Shown in pieces: positions 17,305 through 25,487 of a stretch of 64,000 nt of DNA. The translations under genes were made by a program, and so were the position numbers. The notes below the pieces were generated by a model that saw nothing but the letters and a program-made list of their open reading frames with translations, ran no database searches and was not told the origin of the DNA. This stretch comes from Sphingopyxis yananensis (GTDB lineage Bacteria > Pseudomonadota > Alphaproteobacteria > Sphingomonadales > Sphingomonadaceae): contig NZ_JAJEWI010000008.1 of NCBI RefSeq assembly GCF_020687785.1, forward strand, positions 1 through 64,000. The letters are read 5' to 3'. Within the stretch, counting starts at the first letter, position 1; each line of letters starts with the position of its first letter.

Positions 17305-18317
17305 CTTATGTGATACGCGCGGCGCGCGCTGATGACCTGCAAAGCCTGTATGAAATGGCCAAGCGCACGGGCGGCGGATTTACCAATTTGCCGCCGGATA
17401 AAAAGGCGCTGCGGGCAAAGCTGGACCGTGCCGAGGCGGGCTTTCACCATCATAGCGACGAACCAAGCGATCAACTTTATCTGATGATTTTGGAAGATAG
17501 CGCGACCGGCGAAACATGGGGCACCTGCCAAATATTCGGCAAGGTCGGCGAACGCTGGCCATTTTATTCCTATCGCATTGGCACAGACAGCAAACATAGC
17601 GAACAATTGGGCCGCACCTTTCAAGCCAAGGTGCTGATGCTCAGCAATGATTTGAACGGATGCAGCGAAGTGGGCGGCTTGTTCCTGCACCCCGCCGCGC
17701 GGGCTGGCGGGCTAGGCTTGCTGCTATCACGGTCGCGCTATTTGTTTATCGCGGGCCACCGCAACCGCTTTTGCGACCGGATTTTGGCCGAATTGCGTGG
17801 GGTCATCGACGAAGCTGGCAGTTCCCCCTTTTGGGACGGGGTGGCTGGCAAATTTTTCGGGATGAGCTTCCAAGAAGCCGACCAATTTAACGCCATGCAC
17901 GGCAATCAATTTATCGCCGACCTGATGCCCAAACACCCTGTTTATATTGCCATGCTGCAAGACAGCGCGCGCAGCGTGATTGGTGTGCCCCACCCCACCG
18001 GCCGCGCCGCCATGCGCATGTTGGAAAATGAAGGGTTTAGCTTCGATCATTATATCGACATTTTCGATGGCGGTCCCACCATGACAGCCCGCACCGATCA
18101 GGTCGCCAGCATCGCCCATGCCAAACGCACCCCCCTGTCCGCCATTGCGCCGCCCAACAAGGCGCAAAATGGCACAGAGGCGCTGATTGCAGCGGGGGAA
18201 TTGGCCAATTTCCGCTGCTGCTTTGGCACCATCAATGACGCAGGCGAAATCGACCAAAGCGTTGCGGATTTGCTGGGCGTTGGCATTGGCGACGAATTGA
18301 CATGGGTGGAACGGTGA
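17295..18317 (+). CDS. astA: Arginine N-succinyltransferase
   Basis: This 340-residue protein transfers succinyl from succinyl-CoA to arginine, the first step of the AST arginine-degradation pathway. The sequence shows the AstA signature blocks YVIRAARADDLQSLYEMA, GGGFTNLPPDK, LFLHPAARAGGLGLLLSRSRYLF, and FFGMSFQEADQF. The ATG at 17295 overlaps the end of the M20 gene; a TTG at 17301 is an alternative. The AstB gene follows directly after 5 bases. Length is near that of E. coli AstA (344). Confidence 0.96.
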   Translation: MCLTYVIRAARADDLQSLYEMAKRTGGGFTNLPPDKKALRAKLDRAEAGFHHHSDEPSDQLYLMILEDSATGETWGTCQIFGKVGERWPFYSYRIGTDSKHSEQLGRTFQAKVLMLSNDLNGCSEVGGLFLHPAARAGGLGLLLSRSRYLFIAGHRNRFCDRILAELRGVIDEAGSSPFWDGVAGKFFGMSFQEADQFNAMHGNQFIADLMPKHPVYIAMLQDSARSVIGVPHPTGRAAMRMLENEGFSFDHYIDIFDGGPTMTARTDQVASIAHAKRTPLSAIAPPNKAQNGTEALIAAGELANFRCCFGTINDAGEIDQSVADLLGVGIGDELTWVER

Positions 18318-18322
18318 CGGCG

Positions 18323-19570
18323 ATGATCCAAGAAATTAACTTTGACGGCATCATTGGCCCCACCCACAATTATGCAGGCCTCAGCCCCGGCAATATTGCG
18401 TCGGCGCGCAACGCGGGGCAAATCGCCCAACCCCGCGCTGCGGCCCTCCAAGGCGTGGAAAAAATGCGCCGCAATATGGCGCTGGGCTTGGCCCAAGGCT
18501 TTTTTGTTCCGCTCGACCGGCCCGATACATCATGGCTCGCCATGCTGGGCACCAACATAATGCATGCCGATGCGCATATTCGTGCTCAGGCCTATTCCGC
18601 ATCCTCGATGTGGGCGGCCAATGCCGCGACCGTGTCGCCTGCATCCGATACGCTAGACGGCAAATGCCATCTGACGGCCGCCAATTTGCTGACCATGCCG
18701 CACCGCAGCCATGAATGGCAGGGCACGTTGCGCCAATTGCAATGCGCCTTTGCTAACCCCAACTTTGTGGTGCATGCCCCCATCCCCGCCCCCTTTGGCG
18801 ACGAGGGCGCGGCCAACCATATGCGCCTGTGCAGCGCCCATGATCAGGCTGGCGTGGAAATCTTTGTTTATGGCGTGCTCGCTGGTCGTTTTCCGGCCCG
18901 CCAAAGCATCGAAGCCAGCAAGGCCATCGCCCGCAACCATGGCCTGAACCCCGATAAAACACTGTTAATCCGCCAATCTGACGAAGCCATTGCAGCGGGC
19001 GCTTTTCACAATGATGTCGTCGCCGTGGCCAATGAACAGGTGCTGTTCACCCATGAACGGGCCTTTCAAAACCCCACATTGGCCTATCAAAAAATCCGTG
19101 ACGCCTTTCCCGATGTGCAGATCATCACGGTTCCCGCCGCCGATGTCAGCTTGCAAGATGCCATTTCATCCTATTTGTTCAATGCCCAGTTGGTCAGCTT
19201 GCCCGAAGCGGGAATGGGTCTGGTGCTACCAACCGAAGCGCAAGAAAATCGCGCCGTCTGGTCATGGTTGCAGCGCCATGTCCAACAAGGCAGTCCGATC
19301 ACTCGCTTGCTTCCCGTCGATGTGCGGCAATCCATGGCCAATGGCGGCGGTCCCGCCTGTTTGCGCCTGCGCGTGGTTGCGGACCCTAGGACCGTTGACC
19401 CGCGTTTCATCGCCAATGACAAGGTACTGAGCCAAATAGAAGGGATCATTTCAACCCATTGGCCGCAGGAAATCAGCCCCGATGACCTGTCATCGCCTGC
19501 ATTGATGGAGCAAGTCCGCCGGGCCCGCCATGCGTTGCTAGACGTGCTAAACCTGCAAAATCTTGCCTAA
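18323..19570 (+). CDS. astB: N-succinylarginine dihydrolase
   Basis: The 415-residue protein hydrolyses N2-succinylarginine to N2-succinylornithine, two ammonia and CO2. It has the AstB opening EINFDGIIGPTHNYAGLSPGN, the NAATVSPA segment and the C-terminal NGGGPACLRLRV block with the catalytic cysteine. The amidinotransferase-type fold is conserved. The start at 18323 begins 5 bases after the astA stop; an upstream in-frame ATG at 18302 would overlap astA and is less likely. No astC, astD or astE follows, as an alpha/beta hydrolase gene comes next. Confidence 0.95.
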   Translation: MIQEINFDGIIGPTHNYAGLSPGNIASARNAGQIAQPRAAALQGVEKMRRNMALGLAQGFFVPLDRPDTSWLAMLGTNIMHADAHIRAQAYSASSMWAANAATVSPASDTLDGKCHLTAANLLTMPHRSHEWQGTLRQLQCAFANPNFVVHAPIPAPFGDEGAANHMRLCSAHDQAGVEIFVYGVLAGRFPARQSIEASKAIARNHGLNPDKTLLIRQSDEAIAAGAFHNDVVAVANEQVLFTHERAFQNPTLAYQKIRDAFPDVQIITVPAADVSLQDAISSYLFNAQLVSLPEAGMGLVLPTEAQENRAVWSWLQRHVQQGSPITRLLPVDVRQSMANGGGPACLRLRVVADPRTVDPRFIANDKVLSQIEGIISTHWPQEISPDDLSSPALMEQVRRARHALLDVLNLQNLA

Positions 19571-19612
19571 TCGCACTTATTCTCAGCCGCTTTGCTTTCC
19601 CCGCGCGCCCAG

Positions 19613-20473
19613 ATGTGGCACATGGGCCGCATGACGCGCGACCATGCCCACCCACCGCACGCAGACCATGGGGACCGGATACTCCCCGAACATCAGCGTC
19701 TGTCGGCGCGCGGCATGACGTTCCGCATCACCCGCTGGCATGTTGGTGCTGGCAGCACGCCTTTATTATTCCTCAATGGGCTGGGCGCTGACGCCGACGC
19801 TGCGGCTCCTTTGCTGCGGCGCATTACGAACCGCGAGGTTTGGACGCTGGACATGCCCGGCACGGGCGGCTCACCCGATTGTTTTTGGCCCTATAGCGCA
19901 TCTAGCATGGCCAGCGCGGTCATGGATGTTGCCGATCAATTGGGCCATCATCAATTGGACGTAGCAGGATTTAGCTGGGGCGGCGCTTTGGCCCAGCAAC
20001 TGACCGCCCAATTTTCCGACCGTGTCGCCCGCTTGGTTCTGATGGGCACGACCGGACGCTTCAGCGCCGCCGACATCGGCTGGGGCGCCATATTTGACCG
20101 CGATGTTGTCAGCGGGGCGATCAGCACCCTTAAAATGCCCGCCACCAGTCCCTTGGGCTTTACCTATCAAAGCCTAGCGATGACGGGATGGAATAATGAC
20201 GGACTGATTCCGAACCTCGTCGAGCGACCCATATTGGTCCTGTCGGCAACAAAGGACCATGTGGTCCCATCCAGCTATAGCGATGATCTGGCAAATCTTG
20301 TGCAAGCGCATCGCCATGTTAAAATATCGGGCGGCCACTTATTCCCCTTTACCAAGGCACAGCAATGCGCCGATGAAATTATGGCATTTTTGGCACCAAA
20401 CACAAAAGCGACCACGCCCAAGAAGCCGCGCAAATCCGCGGCCCCCCTGCCCTGCGGAAATGAACTGGTCTAG
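19613..20473 (+). CDS. Alpha/beta hydrolase resembling an intracellular PHA depolymerase
   Basis: The protein is about 286 residues long. The nucleophile elbow is GFSWGG and the acid/His partners would lie in KDHVVP and GGHLFPFT. The segments FLNGLGADAD and DMPGTGGSP recall the PhaZ type of polyhydroxyalkanoate depolymerase, which has FNGIG and DVPGVGGSP in the same places. Several ATG codons (19613, 19622, 19631) are close together and none has a good ribosome site. It ends by overlapping the next convergent gene by 4 bases. No phaC or phasin gene is visible in the window, so the substrate is only inferred. Confidence 0.7.
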   Translation: MWHMGRMTRDHAHPPHADHGDRILPEHQRLSARGMTFRITRWHVGAGSTPLLFLNGLGADADAAAPLLRRITNREVWTLDMPGTGGSPDCFWPYSASSMASAVMDVADQLGHHQLDVAGFSWGGALAQQLTAQFSDRVARLVLMGTTGRFSAADIGWGAIFDRDVVSGAISTLKMPATSPLGFTYQSLAMTGWNNDGLIPNLVERPILVLSATKDHVVPSSYSDDLANLVQAHRHVKISGGHLFPFTKAQQCADEIMAFLAPNTKATTPKKPRKSAAPLPCGNELV

Positions 20474-21264
20474 TCGGGCTTTTCACCTGTCCCTTCACTG
20501 GCATTCTGCTGAATATTCATGCCATGGCGCGGGGCCTTGGCGGCCCGCCAATCCACCACCTGCCACCCGTGCAAGGGTGCCATTTCGCGCAATGCGCGCG
20601 ACGGTGTGGTCGCCACCGCTTCATCGGCAAAACCCAGCATGGGATGGTCGGACACATGGTCAGAATATGCGCGAATATGGGTGTTTTCCCGTACAATCTG
20701 ATTGGCAGCTAGCCATTGTGTGATGCGCGCAAATTTCGCATCGCCATAGCAATTATCCCCGCGCAGCCGCGCATGAACATGCTCCCCCGCGTCCCAATCT
20801 TCTAGTTCGGTCGCCAGAACATCCTGAATGCCCAAACGCCGCGCAATGGCGTCGACATATAAACGGAAACTGGCCGTCGCCAGCACCACCCGATATCCGG
20901 CGGCTTGATCTTTGGCGATTTGCGCCAATGCGGCGTCGTGCAAACCATGGCGCACGACATGGTCCGCATATTGTTCCGCCAAGGGACCAATATCCGCGCG
21001 GCGAAACTTTTTTCCAACCAGCAAACGCAAATTAACCGCTTTTAACGCCGATCGATCGAGCAATTTCAGGCAATACGCCAAGCCTGCCAAGGCAACCACC
21101 GGCAGCAACGCCAGCCGCCACGGTTGGCGGCGGCGCGCCACAAATAACAGAAAACCACTATAAGTTCCTGTTTTCGTTATCGTGCGGTCCATATCATAGA
21201 GCGCCAGCCGATGCGTGATCTGGGCGGCGCTTGATGCAGCGGTTGATGTTGGCAGAATATCCAT
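20470..21264 (-). CDS. HAD-superfamily (HAD-IB, SerB-like) hydrolase
   Basis: The protein is 264 residues from ATG 21264. Motif I is ALYDMDRTITKTGT, with nucleophile Asp24 and acid Asp26, motif II is in VLATAS, and the C-terminal Asp pair of motif IV appears in YSDHVSDHPM. A hydrophobic segment (LALLPVVALAGLAYCL) near residue 50 may contact the membrane. It belongs with the HAD-IB phosphatase group that contains phosphoserine phosphatase-like and glycerol-phosphate enzymes; substrate unknown. It converges with the alpha/beta hydrolase and overlaps it by 4 bases (CTAG). It is divergent from the Mla operon. Confidence 0.8.
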   Translation of the reverse strand: MDILPTSTAASSAAQITHRLALYDMDRTITKTGTYSGFLLFVARRRQPWRLALLPVVALAGLAYCLKLLDRSALKAVNLRLLVGKKFRRADIGPLAEQYADHVVRHGLHDAALAQIAKDQAAGYRVVLATASFRLYVDAIARRLGIQDVLATELEDWDAGEHVHARLRGDNCYGDAKFARITQWLAANQIVRENTHIRAYSDHVSDHPMLGFADEAVATTPSRALREMAPLHGWQVVDWRAAKAPRHGMNIQQNASEGTGEKPD

Positions 21265-21330
21265 ATCCCGCCCATAATCGACCCAGCAACGTCCGCCAAG
21301 TCTTGGGAAAGGCTTGCCCGAACAGGGAAA

Positions 21331-22458
21331 ATGCGCCAAAGTCGATCCACCATGGCGACAAGCGCGGACTTCGAAACAAAAGATGGCGCAAATGGCGCTG
21401 AAATCTTCCTTACCGGTCGCCTGACACTGGCCCGCTTGGGCGATTTGCCCGAACGCTTGGGGAAATTGGGCGATATCAGCCGTATCGACCTGTCCGGCCT
21501 TGATCGGATCGACACCGTTGGCGCTTGGTTGGTGACCCGCACCGCCCGCGCCCATGATGCCGAGGTCACGGGCGCTGGCGATGACGCCTTGCGTCTGCTG
21601 GGCGCTTTGTTGAAAATTGACGGCGACACGAAGGTTAAGGCGGACCGCCTACCCGCATGGAAACGTTTGCTGGACGAAGTGGGCACCGCCAGCCTTTCGA
21701 CATGGCATGAATTTCTGGGCATCATCGGATTTTTCGGTGAGTTGCTGATTGCGCTGGTCAACCAAATCCGCTCACGCCGCCGCTTGCGCTGGAACGCCAT
21801 TGTCACCCGTTTCCAAACCGTTGGGTGGGACGCCCTGCCCATCATTGGATTGATGAGCTTTTTGATCGGTGTCGTCATCGCCCAACAAGGCGCCGTGCAA
21901 TTGCGGCAGTTTGGGTTGGAAATGTTCACCATTAATTTGGTGGGCCGTGCCTCCATTCGTGAATTGGGCTTGTTGATGACCGCGATCATGGTCGCGGGCC
22001 GTTCGGGTTCAGCCTTTGCCGCGCAAATCGGCACGATGAAATTGACCGAAGAAGTGGACGCCATGCGGACGATTGGCGTGTCGCCCATGGAGGCCATCGT
22101 CATTCCGCGTGTTGCAGCATCCACCATCACCATGCCATTGCTGGGCTTTTACGCCAGCATTTGCGCGATCATTGGCGGCGGTGTGTTTTGCTGGGTTGGT
22201 TTGGGAATTCCTCCGCTGACCTATGTGCAGCGCCTACGTGATATCATTCCCATGACCGATGTGTGGATCATGCTGCTAAAAGCGCCAGTATTCGGCATTT
22301 TGATCGGCGTCACGGGTTGCTACGAGGGTATGCAAGTGCGCCAAAATGCCGAACAAGTCGGCCAGCGCACAACATCGGCGGTGGTCGCAGCGATTTTTCT
22401 GGTGATTGTGTTGGATGCCATGTTCGCGGTCTTCTTCTCTAGCATTGGGTGGAATTGA
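21331..22458 (+). CDS. mlaE: MlaE-family lipid ABC transporter permease with N-terminal STAS domain
   Basis: The 375-residue protein has an N-terminal STAS-like domain (residues 15-100, RIDLSGLDRIDTVGAWLV) followed by five to six membrane segments of the MlaE type. The motif MTAIMVAGRSGSAFAAQIGTMKL and EEVDAMRTIGVSP mark the MlaE family. In E. coli MlaB is a separate STAS protein; here it is fused. The system moves phospholipids between membranes (Mla type). The start may be the ATG at 21352, but no strong ribosome site decides. The stop codon overlaps the mlaF start (TGATG). Confidence 0.9.
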   Translation: MRQSRSTMATSADFETKDGANGAEIFLTGRLTLARLGDLPERLGKLGDISRIDLSGLDRIDTVGAWLVTRTARAHDAEVTGAGDDALRLLGALLKIDGDTKVKADRLPAWKRLLDEVGTASLSTWHEFLGIIGFFGELLIALVNQIRSRRRLRWNAIVTRFQTVGWDALPIIGLMSFLIGVVIAQQGAVQLRQFGLEMFTINLVGRASIRELGLLMTAIMVAGRSGSAFAAQIGTMKLTEEVDAMRTIGVSPMEAIVIPRVAASTITMPLLGFYASICAIIGGGVFCWVGLGIPPLTYVQRLRDIIPMTDVWIMLLKAPVFGILIGVTGCYEGMQVRQNAEQVGQRTTSAVVAAIFLVIVLDAMFAVFFSSIGWN

Positions 22459-23306
22459 TGTTCAGCCAAACAGACGAAGATGCCCCTGTGCTGCATGTCG
22501 AGGATTATGAATTCGCGATCCGTATTCGCGGTCTGGTCAACCGCTTTGGCGACACGCTGGTGCATGACGGGCTGGATTTGGACGTCAAACGCGGCGAGAT
22601 TCTGGGCATTGTCGGTGGGTCAGGCACCGGAAAATCGGTGATGATGCGCTCGATCATCGGCCTGCAAACCCCTGAAGCTGGCGAGATAGAGGTTTTCGGC
22701 AGCACGCTGGACACCATCAGCGATGAACGCGAAGGACGCGAACTGCGCCGCCGCTGGGGTGTGATGTTCCAAGGCGGGGCTTTATTTTCGACGCTGACCG
22801 TGGCCGAAAATATTCAGGTGCCAATACGCGAATATTATCCGCGCATGGACAATAAATTCATGGATGAAATCGCTGCCTATAAAGTGGCGATGGTTGGCCT
22901 ACCTGCCGATGCGGCGCCCAAATTCCCTGCGGAATTGTCGGGCGGCATGGTCAAACGCGCGGGTCTGGCCCGTGCCTTGGCCTTGGACCCAGCCTTGCTG
23001 TTTCTGGACGAACCCACGGCGGGACTGGACCCCATTGGCGCGGCCAAATTTGATCGGCTGATCCGCGAATTGGCCGATACCATGCGGTTGACCGTCTTTT
23101 TGATCACCCATGATCTGGACAGCCTATATGCCACCTGCGACCGTGTCGCCGTGCTGGCCGAAAAAAAGGTGATTGCCATCGGCACCATCGACGAATTGCT
23201 GGCCACCGAGCATGAGTGGATACAAGATTATTTTAATGGCCCGCGCGGCCGCGCTGCGGCAAACGGCAATCAAACCGCCACGCCCCACGGCGCAAAGACA
23301 GTGTAG
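22458..23306 (+). CDS. mlaF: MlaF-family ABC transporter ATP-binding protein
   Basis: The protein is 282 residues from an ATG overlapping the mlaE stop codon (TGATG at 22456-22460). Walker A is GGSGTGKSV, the signature motif is ELSGGMVKRAGLARALALDP, Walker B is LLFLDEPTAGLDP and the switch His is in LITHDLDS. The ATPase powers a Mla-type phospholipid transporter with the preceding permease and following MCE protein. An alternative GTG start at 22449 is less likely because of the coupling. Confidence 0.95.
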   Translation: MFSQTDEDAPVLHVEDYEFAIRIRGLVNRFGDTLVHDGLDLDVKRGEILGIVGGSGTGKSVMMRSIIGLQTPEAGEIEVFGSTLDTISDEREGRELRRRWGVMFQGGALFSTLTVAENIQVPIREYYPRMDNKFMDEIAAYKVAMVGLPADAAPKFPAELSGGMVKRAGLARALALDPALLFLDEPTAGLDPIGAAKFDRLIRELADTMRLTVFLITHDLDSLYATCDRVAVLAEKKVIAIGTIDELLATEHEWIQDYFNGPRGRAAANGNQTATPHGAKTV

Positions 23307-23314
23307 GAACGAGC

Positions 23315-24256
23315 ATGGAAACGCGATCAAACAATGTCTTGGTGGGGTTATTCGTCCTGTTGTTCACGGCGGCGATTGCCATTTTCGTGGTGTGGATGGC
23401 CAATAGCAGCGGCGGCGCAAAGCGGGAATATGATGTCTTTTTCAAACAATCGGTGGATGGTTTGAACAAGGGTTCTGCCGTCCAATTTTCGGGTGTTCCC
23501 GCCGGTCAGGTCAAGGAAATCCAACTATGGCCCGATGACCCGCAATTTGTGCGTGTCCGCATCGAGGTTCAGGAGGATGTGCCGGTTTTACAAGGCACCA
23601 CCGCCGCATTGGAAGGCGTGGGCTTTACGGGCGTATCGCAAATATCGCTGAACGGCGCGGTCAAGGGCGCACCGCCGATCACCGACGAAGGGCCAGCGGG
23701 CAAGCCGGTCATCCCGACCCGCACAGGCGGCCTTGGCGAGTTACTGAACACCGCGCCGCAATTGCTGCAACGCCTGTCCACCCTCACCGAGCGTTTGGCG
23801 GAACTGGCGGACGACCGGAACCAGCAAAGCATCGCGGGCATTTTGGCCAATGTCGAACGCACCACCGCCATCATGGCCCGCAACGGGCCAGCCATTGAAC
23901 AAGCTTTGGCCGACACGCGTCTGGCCATTCAGCAAACGGGTATGGCCGCCGAGCAAATTGGCAAGTTGGCATCATCCACCCAAGGGACGATTGACCGGAA
24001 TATCGACCCAGCCATGCGCCATTTGCGCGACACGCTACAATCGGCCAACCACTCGATGCAGACATTGGAAGGCGCGATTGCCGATGCACGCCCCGGCCTA
24101 AAAACCTTCAGCGACACCACCATTCCAGAGGCGAACGCCCTGATCCGCGATTTGCGCCGTACATCGTCCAGCCTGTCTAGCCTGACCGACAAATTGGACC
24201 AACAAGGTGCTGGCGCCGTAATCAGCGGCAGCCGCCTGCCCGATTATAAGCCATAA
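23315..24256 (+). CDS. mlaD: MlaD-family MCE protein
   Basis: The 313-residue protein has one N-terminal membrane helix (VGLFVLLFTAAIAIFVVWMA, residues 9-28) and an MCE domain (residues 40-120, beginning with YDVFFKQSVDGLNKGSAVQFSG). A long C-terminal region holds helical, coiled-coil-like repeats rich in Ala and Gln. MCE proteins form hexameric rings that take substrate lipid in the periplasm. It follows mlaF by 8 bases in the operon. It is longer than E. coli MlaD (183 residues), as in many alphaproteobacteria. Confidence 0.93.
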   Translation: METRSNNVLVGLFVLLFTAAIAIFVVWMANSSGGAKREYDVFFKQSVDGLNKGSAVQFSGVPAGQVKEIQLWPDDPQFVRVRIEVQEDVPVLQGTTAALEGVGFTGVSQISLNGAVKGAPPITDEGPAGKPVIPTRTGGLGELLNTAPQLLQRLSTLTERLAELADDRNQQSIAGILANVERTTAIMARNGPAIEQALADTRLAIQQTGMAAEQIGKLASSTQGTIDRNIDPAMRHLRDTLQSANHSMQTLEGAIADARPGLKTFSDTTIPEANALIRDLRRTSSSLSSLTDKLDQQGAGAVISGSRLPDYKP

Positions 24257-24272
24257 GGGATAATCCACCGCC

Positions 24273-24923
24273 ATGACCCACATGACCCCCATGTCCCGTA
24301 TGAACGCTGCTTTGCGCGGCTGGAAAACCCCGCTGTTGGTGGCCACGGTGGCCATCACCTTGTCAGGCTGCGTCAGCTTGGGCGGCGGAAAGTCTCCGCC
24401 TTTTTTGCTGACGCTTGACGCCGCCGTCCAGCCCAGCACCAGCGAAGCGCGCACCGCCGCACAGGGCAATACGCTGACCATCTTGGTCCCCAACGCCCCG
24501 CAAAAATTGCGAACCACGCGCATTCCGGTGCAGCAAGACCAAGGCAGCGTCGCTTATGTCGCGGACGCCCAATGGGTGGAAGCACCGCAGCGTTTGTTCC
24601 AACATCTGGTCAGCGCCACGGTCGCTGCGCGCAGCAGCCGCGTGGTGCTGGACGAAGGGCAATATCTGACCGCGCCTGGCGAACAACTGGCGGGCGAATT
24701 GCTGGAATTTGGGGTCGATGCCCGCAGCAACCAAGCGGTCATCGTCTATCAAGCCATGCTGGTGAATAACGCTGGGAAAACCGTTACCCAGCGCCGTTTC
24801 GAAGCGCGTGAGCCGGTATCTGGCAAAATAGCGGCGCGCAGCAGCGGCCTCGCCCTGCAAAATGCCGCCAATCGCATGGCGGTGGAAATCAGCGACTGGC
24901 TGACCACCACCCCCGCCAGCTAG
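24273..24923 (+). CDS. ABC-type transport auxiliary lipoprotein (PqiC/MlaA-associated type)
   Basis: The 216-residue protein has a signal peptide with the lipobox ITLSGC (cysteine about residue 31), so it is probably an outer-membrane or periplasmic lipoprotein. The rest matches the ABC_trans_aux (PqiC-like) family, with the segment SSRVVLDEGQYLTAPGEQLAGELLEFGV. It is the last gene of the mlaEFD operon, 16 bases after mlaD. In such operons the lipoprotein may guide lipids to the outer membrane. There is no mlaC or mlaA in the window. Confidence 0.85.
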   Translation: MTHMTPMSRMNAALRGWKTPLLVATVAITLSGCVSLGGGKSPPFLLTLDAAVQPSTSEARTAAQGNTLTILVPNAPQKLRTTRIPVQQDQGSVAYVADAQWVEAPQRLFQHLVSATVAARSSRVVLDEGQYLTAPGEQLAGELLEFGVDARSNQAVIVYQAMLVNNAGKTVTQRRFEAREPVSGKIAARSSGLALQNAANRMAVEISDWLTTTPAS

Positions 24924-25152
24924 GGTCAGTCGCGGCCTATCATCCCCTATAAGTAGACGGAGGAGCGCGCCAACTGCCCCTCCGGACAGCAAGCCTTATC
25001 ACAGGGCGCTCGCGGACGGACGCCCTACCCGCATCTTGCCCTGCGCGCTTTCCTTATCTATAGGCCCCCGCCAACCATGAATATCGTCAGCCTCTTTCGG
25101 GTTTCCGGCTGACGCCCTTCCTTTCCGAGCCCGCAACAGGAAAGGACCGCCC

Positions 25153-25473
25153 ATGGGCTGGATCATCCTTGGCATTGCTGTTTTTACCGAAATTTGTTGG
25201 GCGCTCAGCCTGAAATGGGCTGCATCGGCCGAAAGCTGGCTGGTATCCGCCGTGCCCATCACCCTCAGCTTTGTAAATATGGCGCTGCTGGCCTATGCGA
25301 TGCGCGAAATTAATGCGGGCACCGCTTATGCCATTTGGACCGGCCTTGGCGCGGTGGGCGTGATTATTGGCGGCACCATCTTGTTCGGTGAAAAAATCAG
25401 CACCGTGCAAATCGGCTTTATGGCGTTGATCGTGATTGGGGTGGTGGGAACCAAGCTGTTCTCCACCACCTAA
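25153..25473 (+). CDS. SMR-family efflux protein, Gdx/SugE type
   Basis: This is a 106-residue protein with four membrane helices. The substrate-binding glutamate is Glu13 (VFTEICWAL). The GTAYAIWTGLGAVG motif in helix 3 matches guanidinium exporters of the Gdx/SugE group rather than EmrE. A guanidinium export role is likely; quaternary ammonium export is the alternative. The start has AAAGGAC 7 bases upstream. The 229-bp upstream region holds a hairpin (AGGGCG-12-CGCCCT, 25003-25026), but I do not recognise a guanidine riboswitch. It stops just before the convergent pepN. Confidence 0.9.
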   Translation: MGWIILGIAVFTEICWALSLKWAASAESWLVSAVPITLSFVNMALLAYAMREINAGTAYAIWTGLGAVGVIIGGTILFGEKISTVQIGFMALIVIGVVGTKLFSTT

Positions 25474-25487
25474 ATCGAGTGATTTGA

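Noticed and set aside
24990-25152. Possible guanidine riboswitch before the Gdx-type gene
   Set aside because: A hairpin exists, but the conserved ykkC, mini-ykkC ACGR loop and guanidine-III sequences are not seen.
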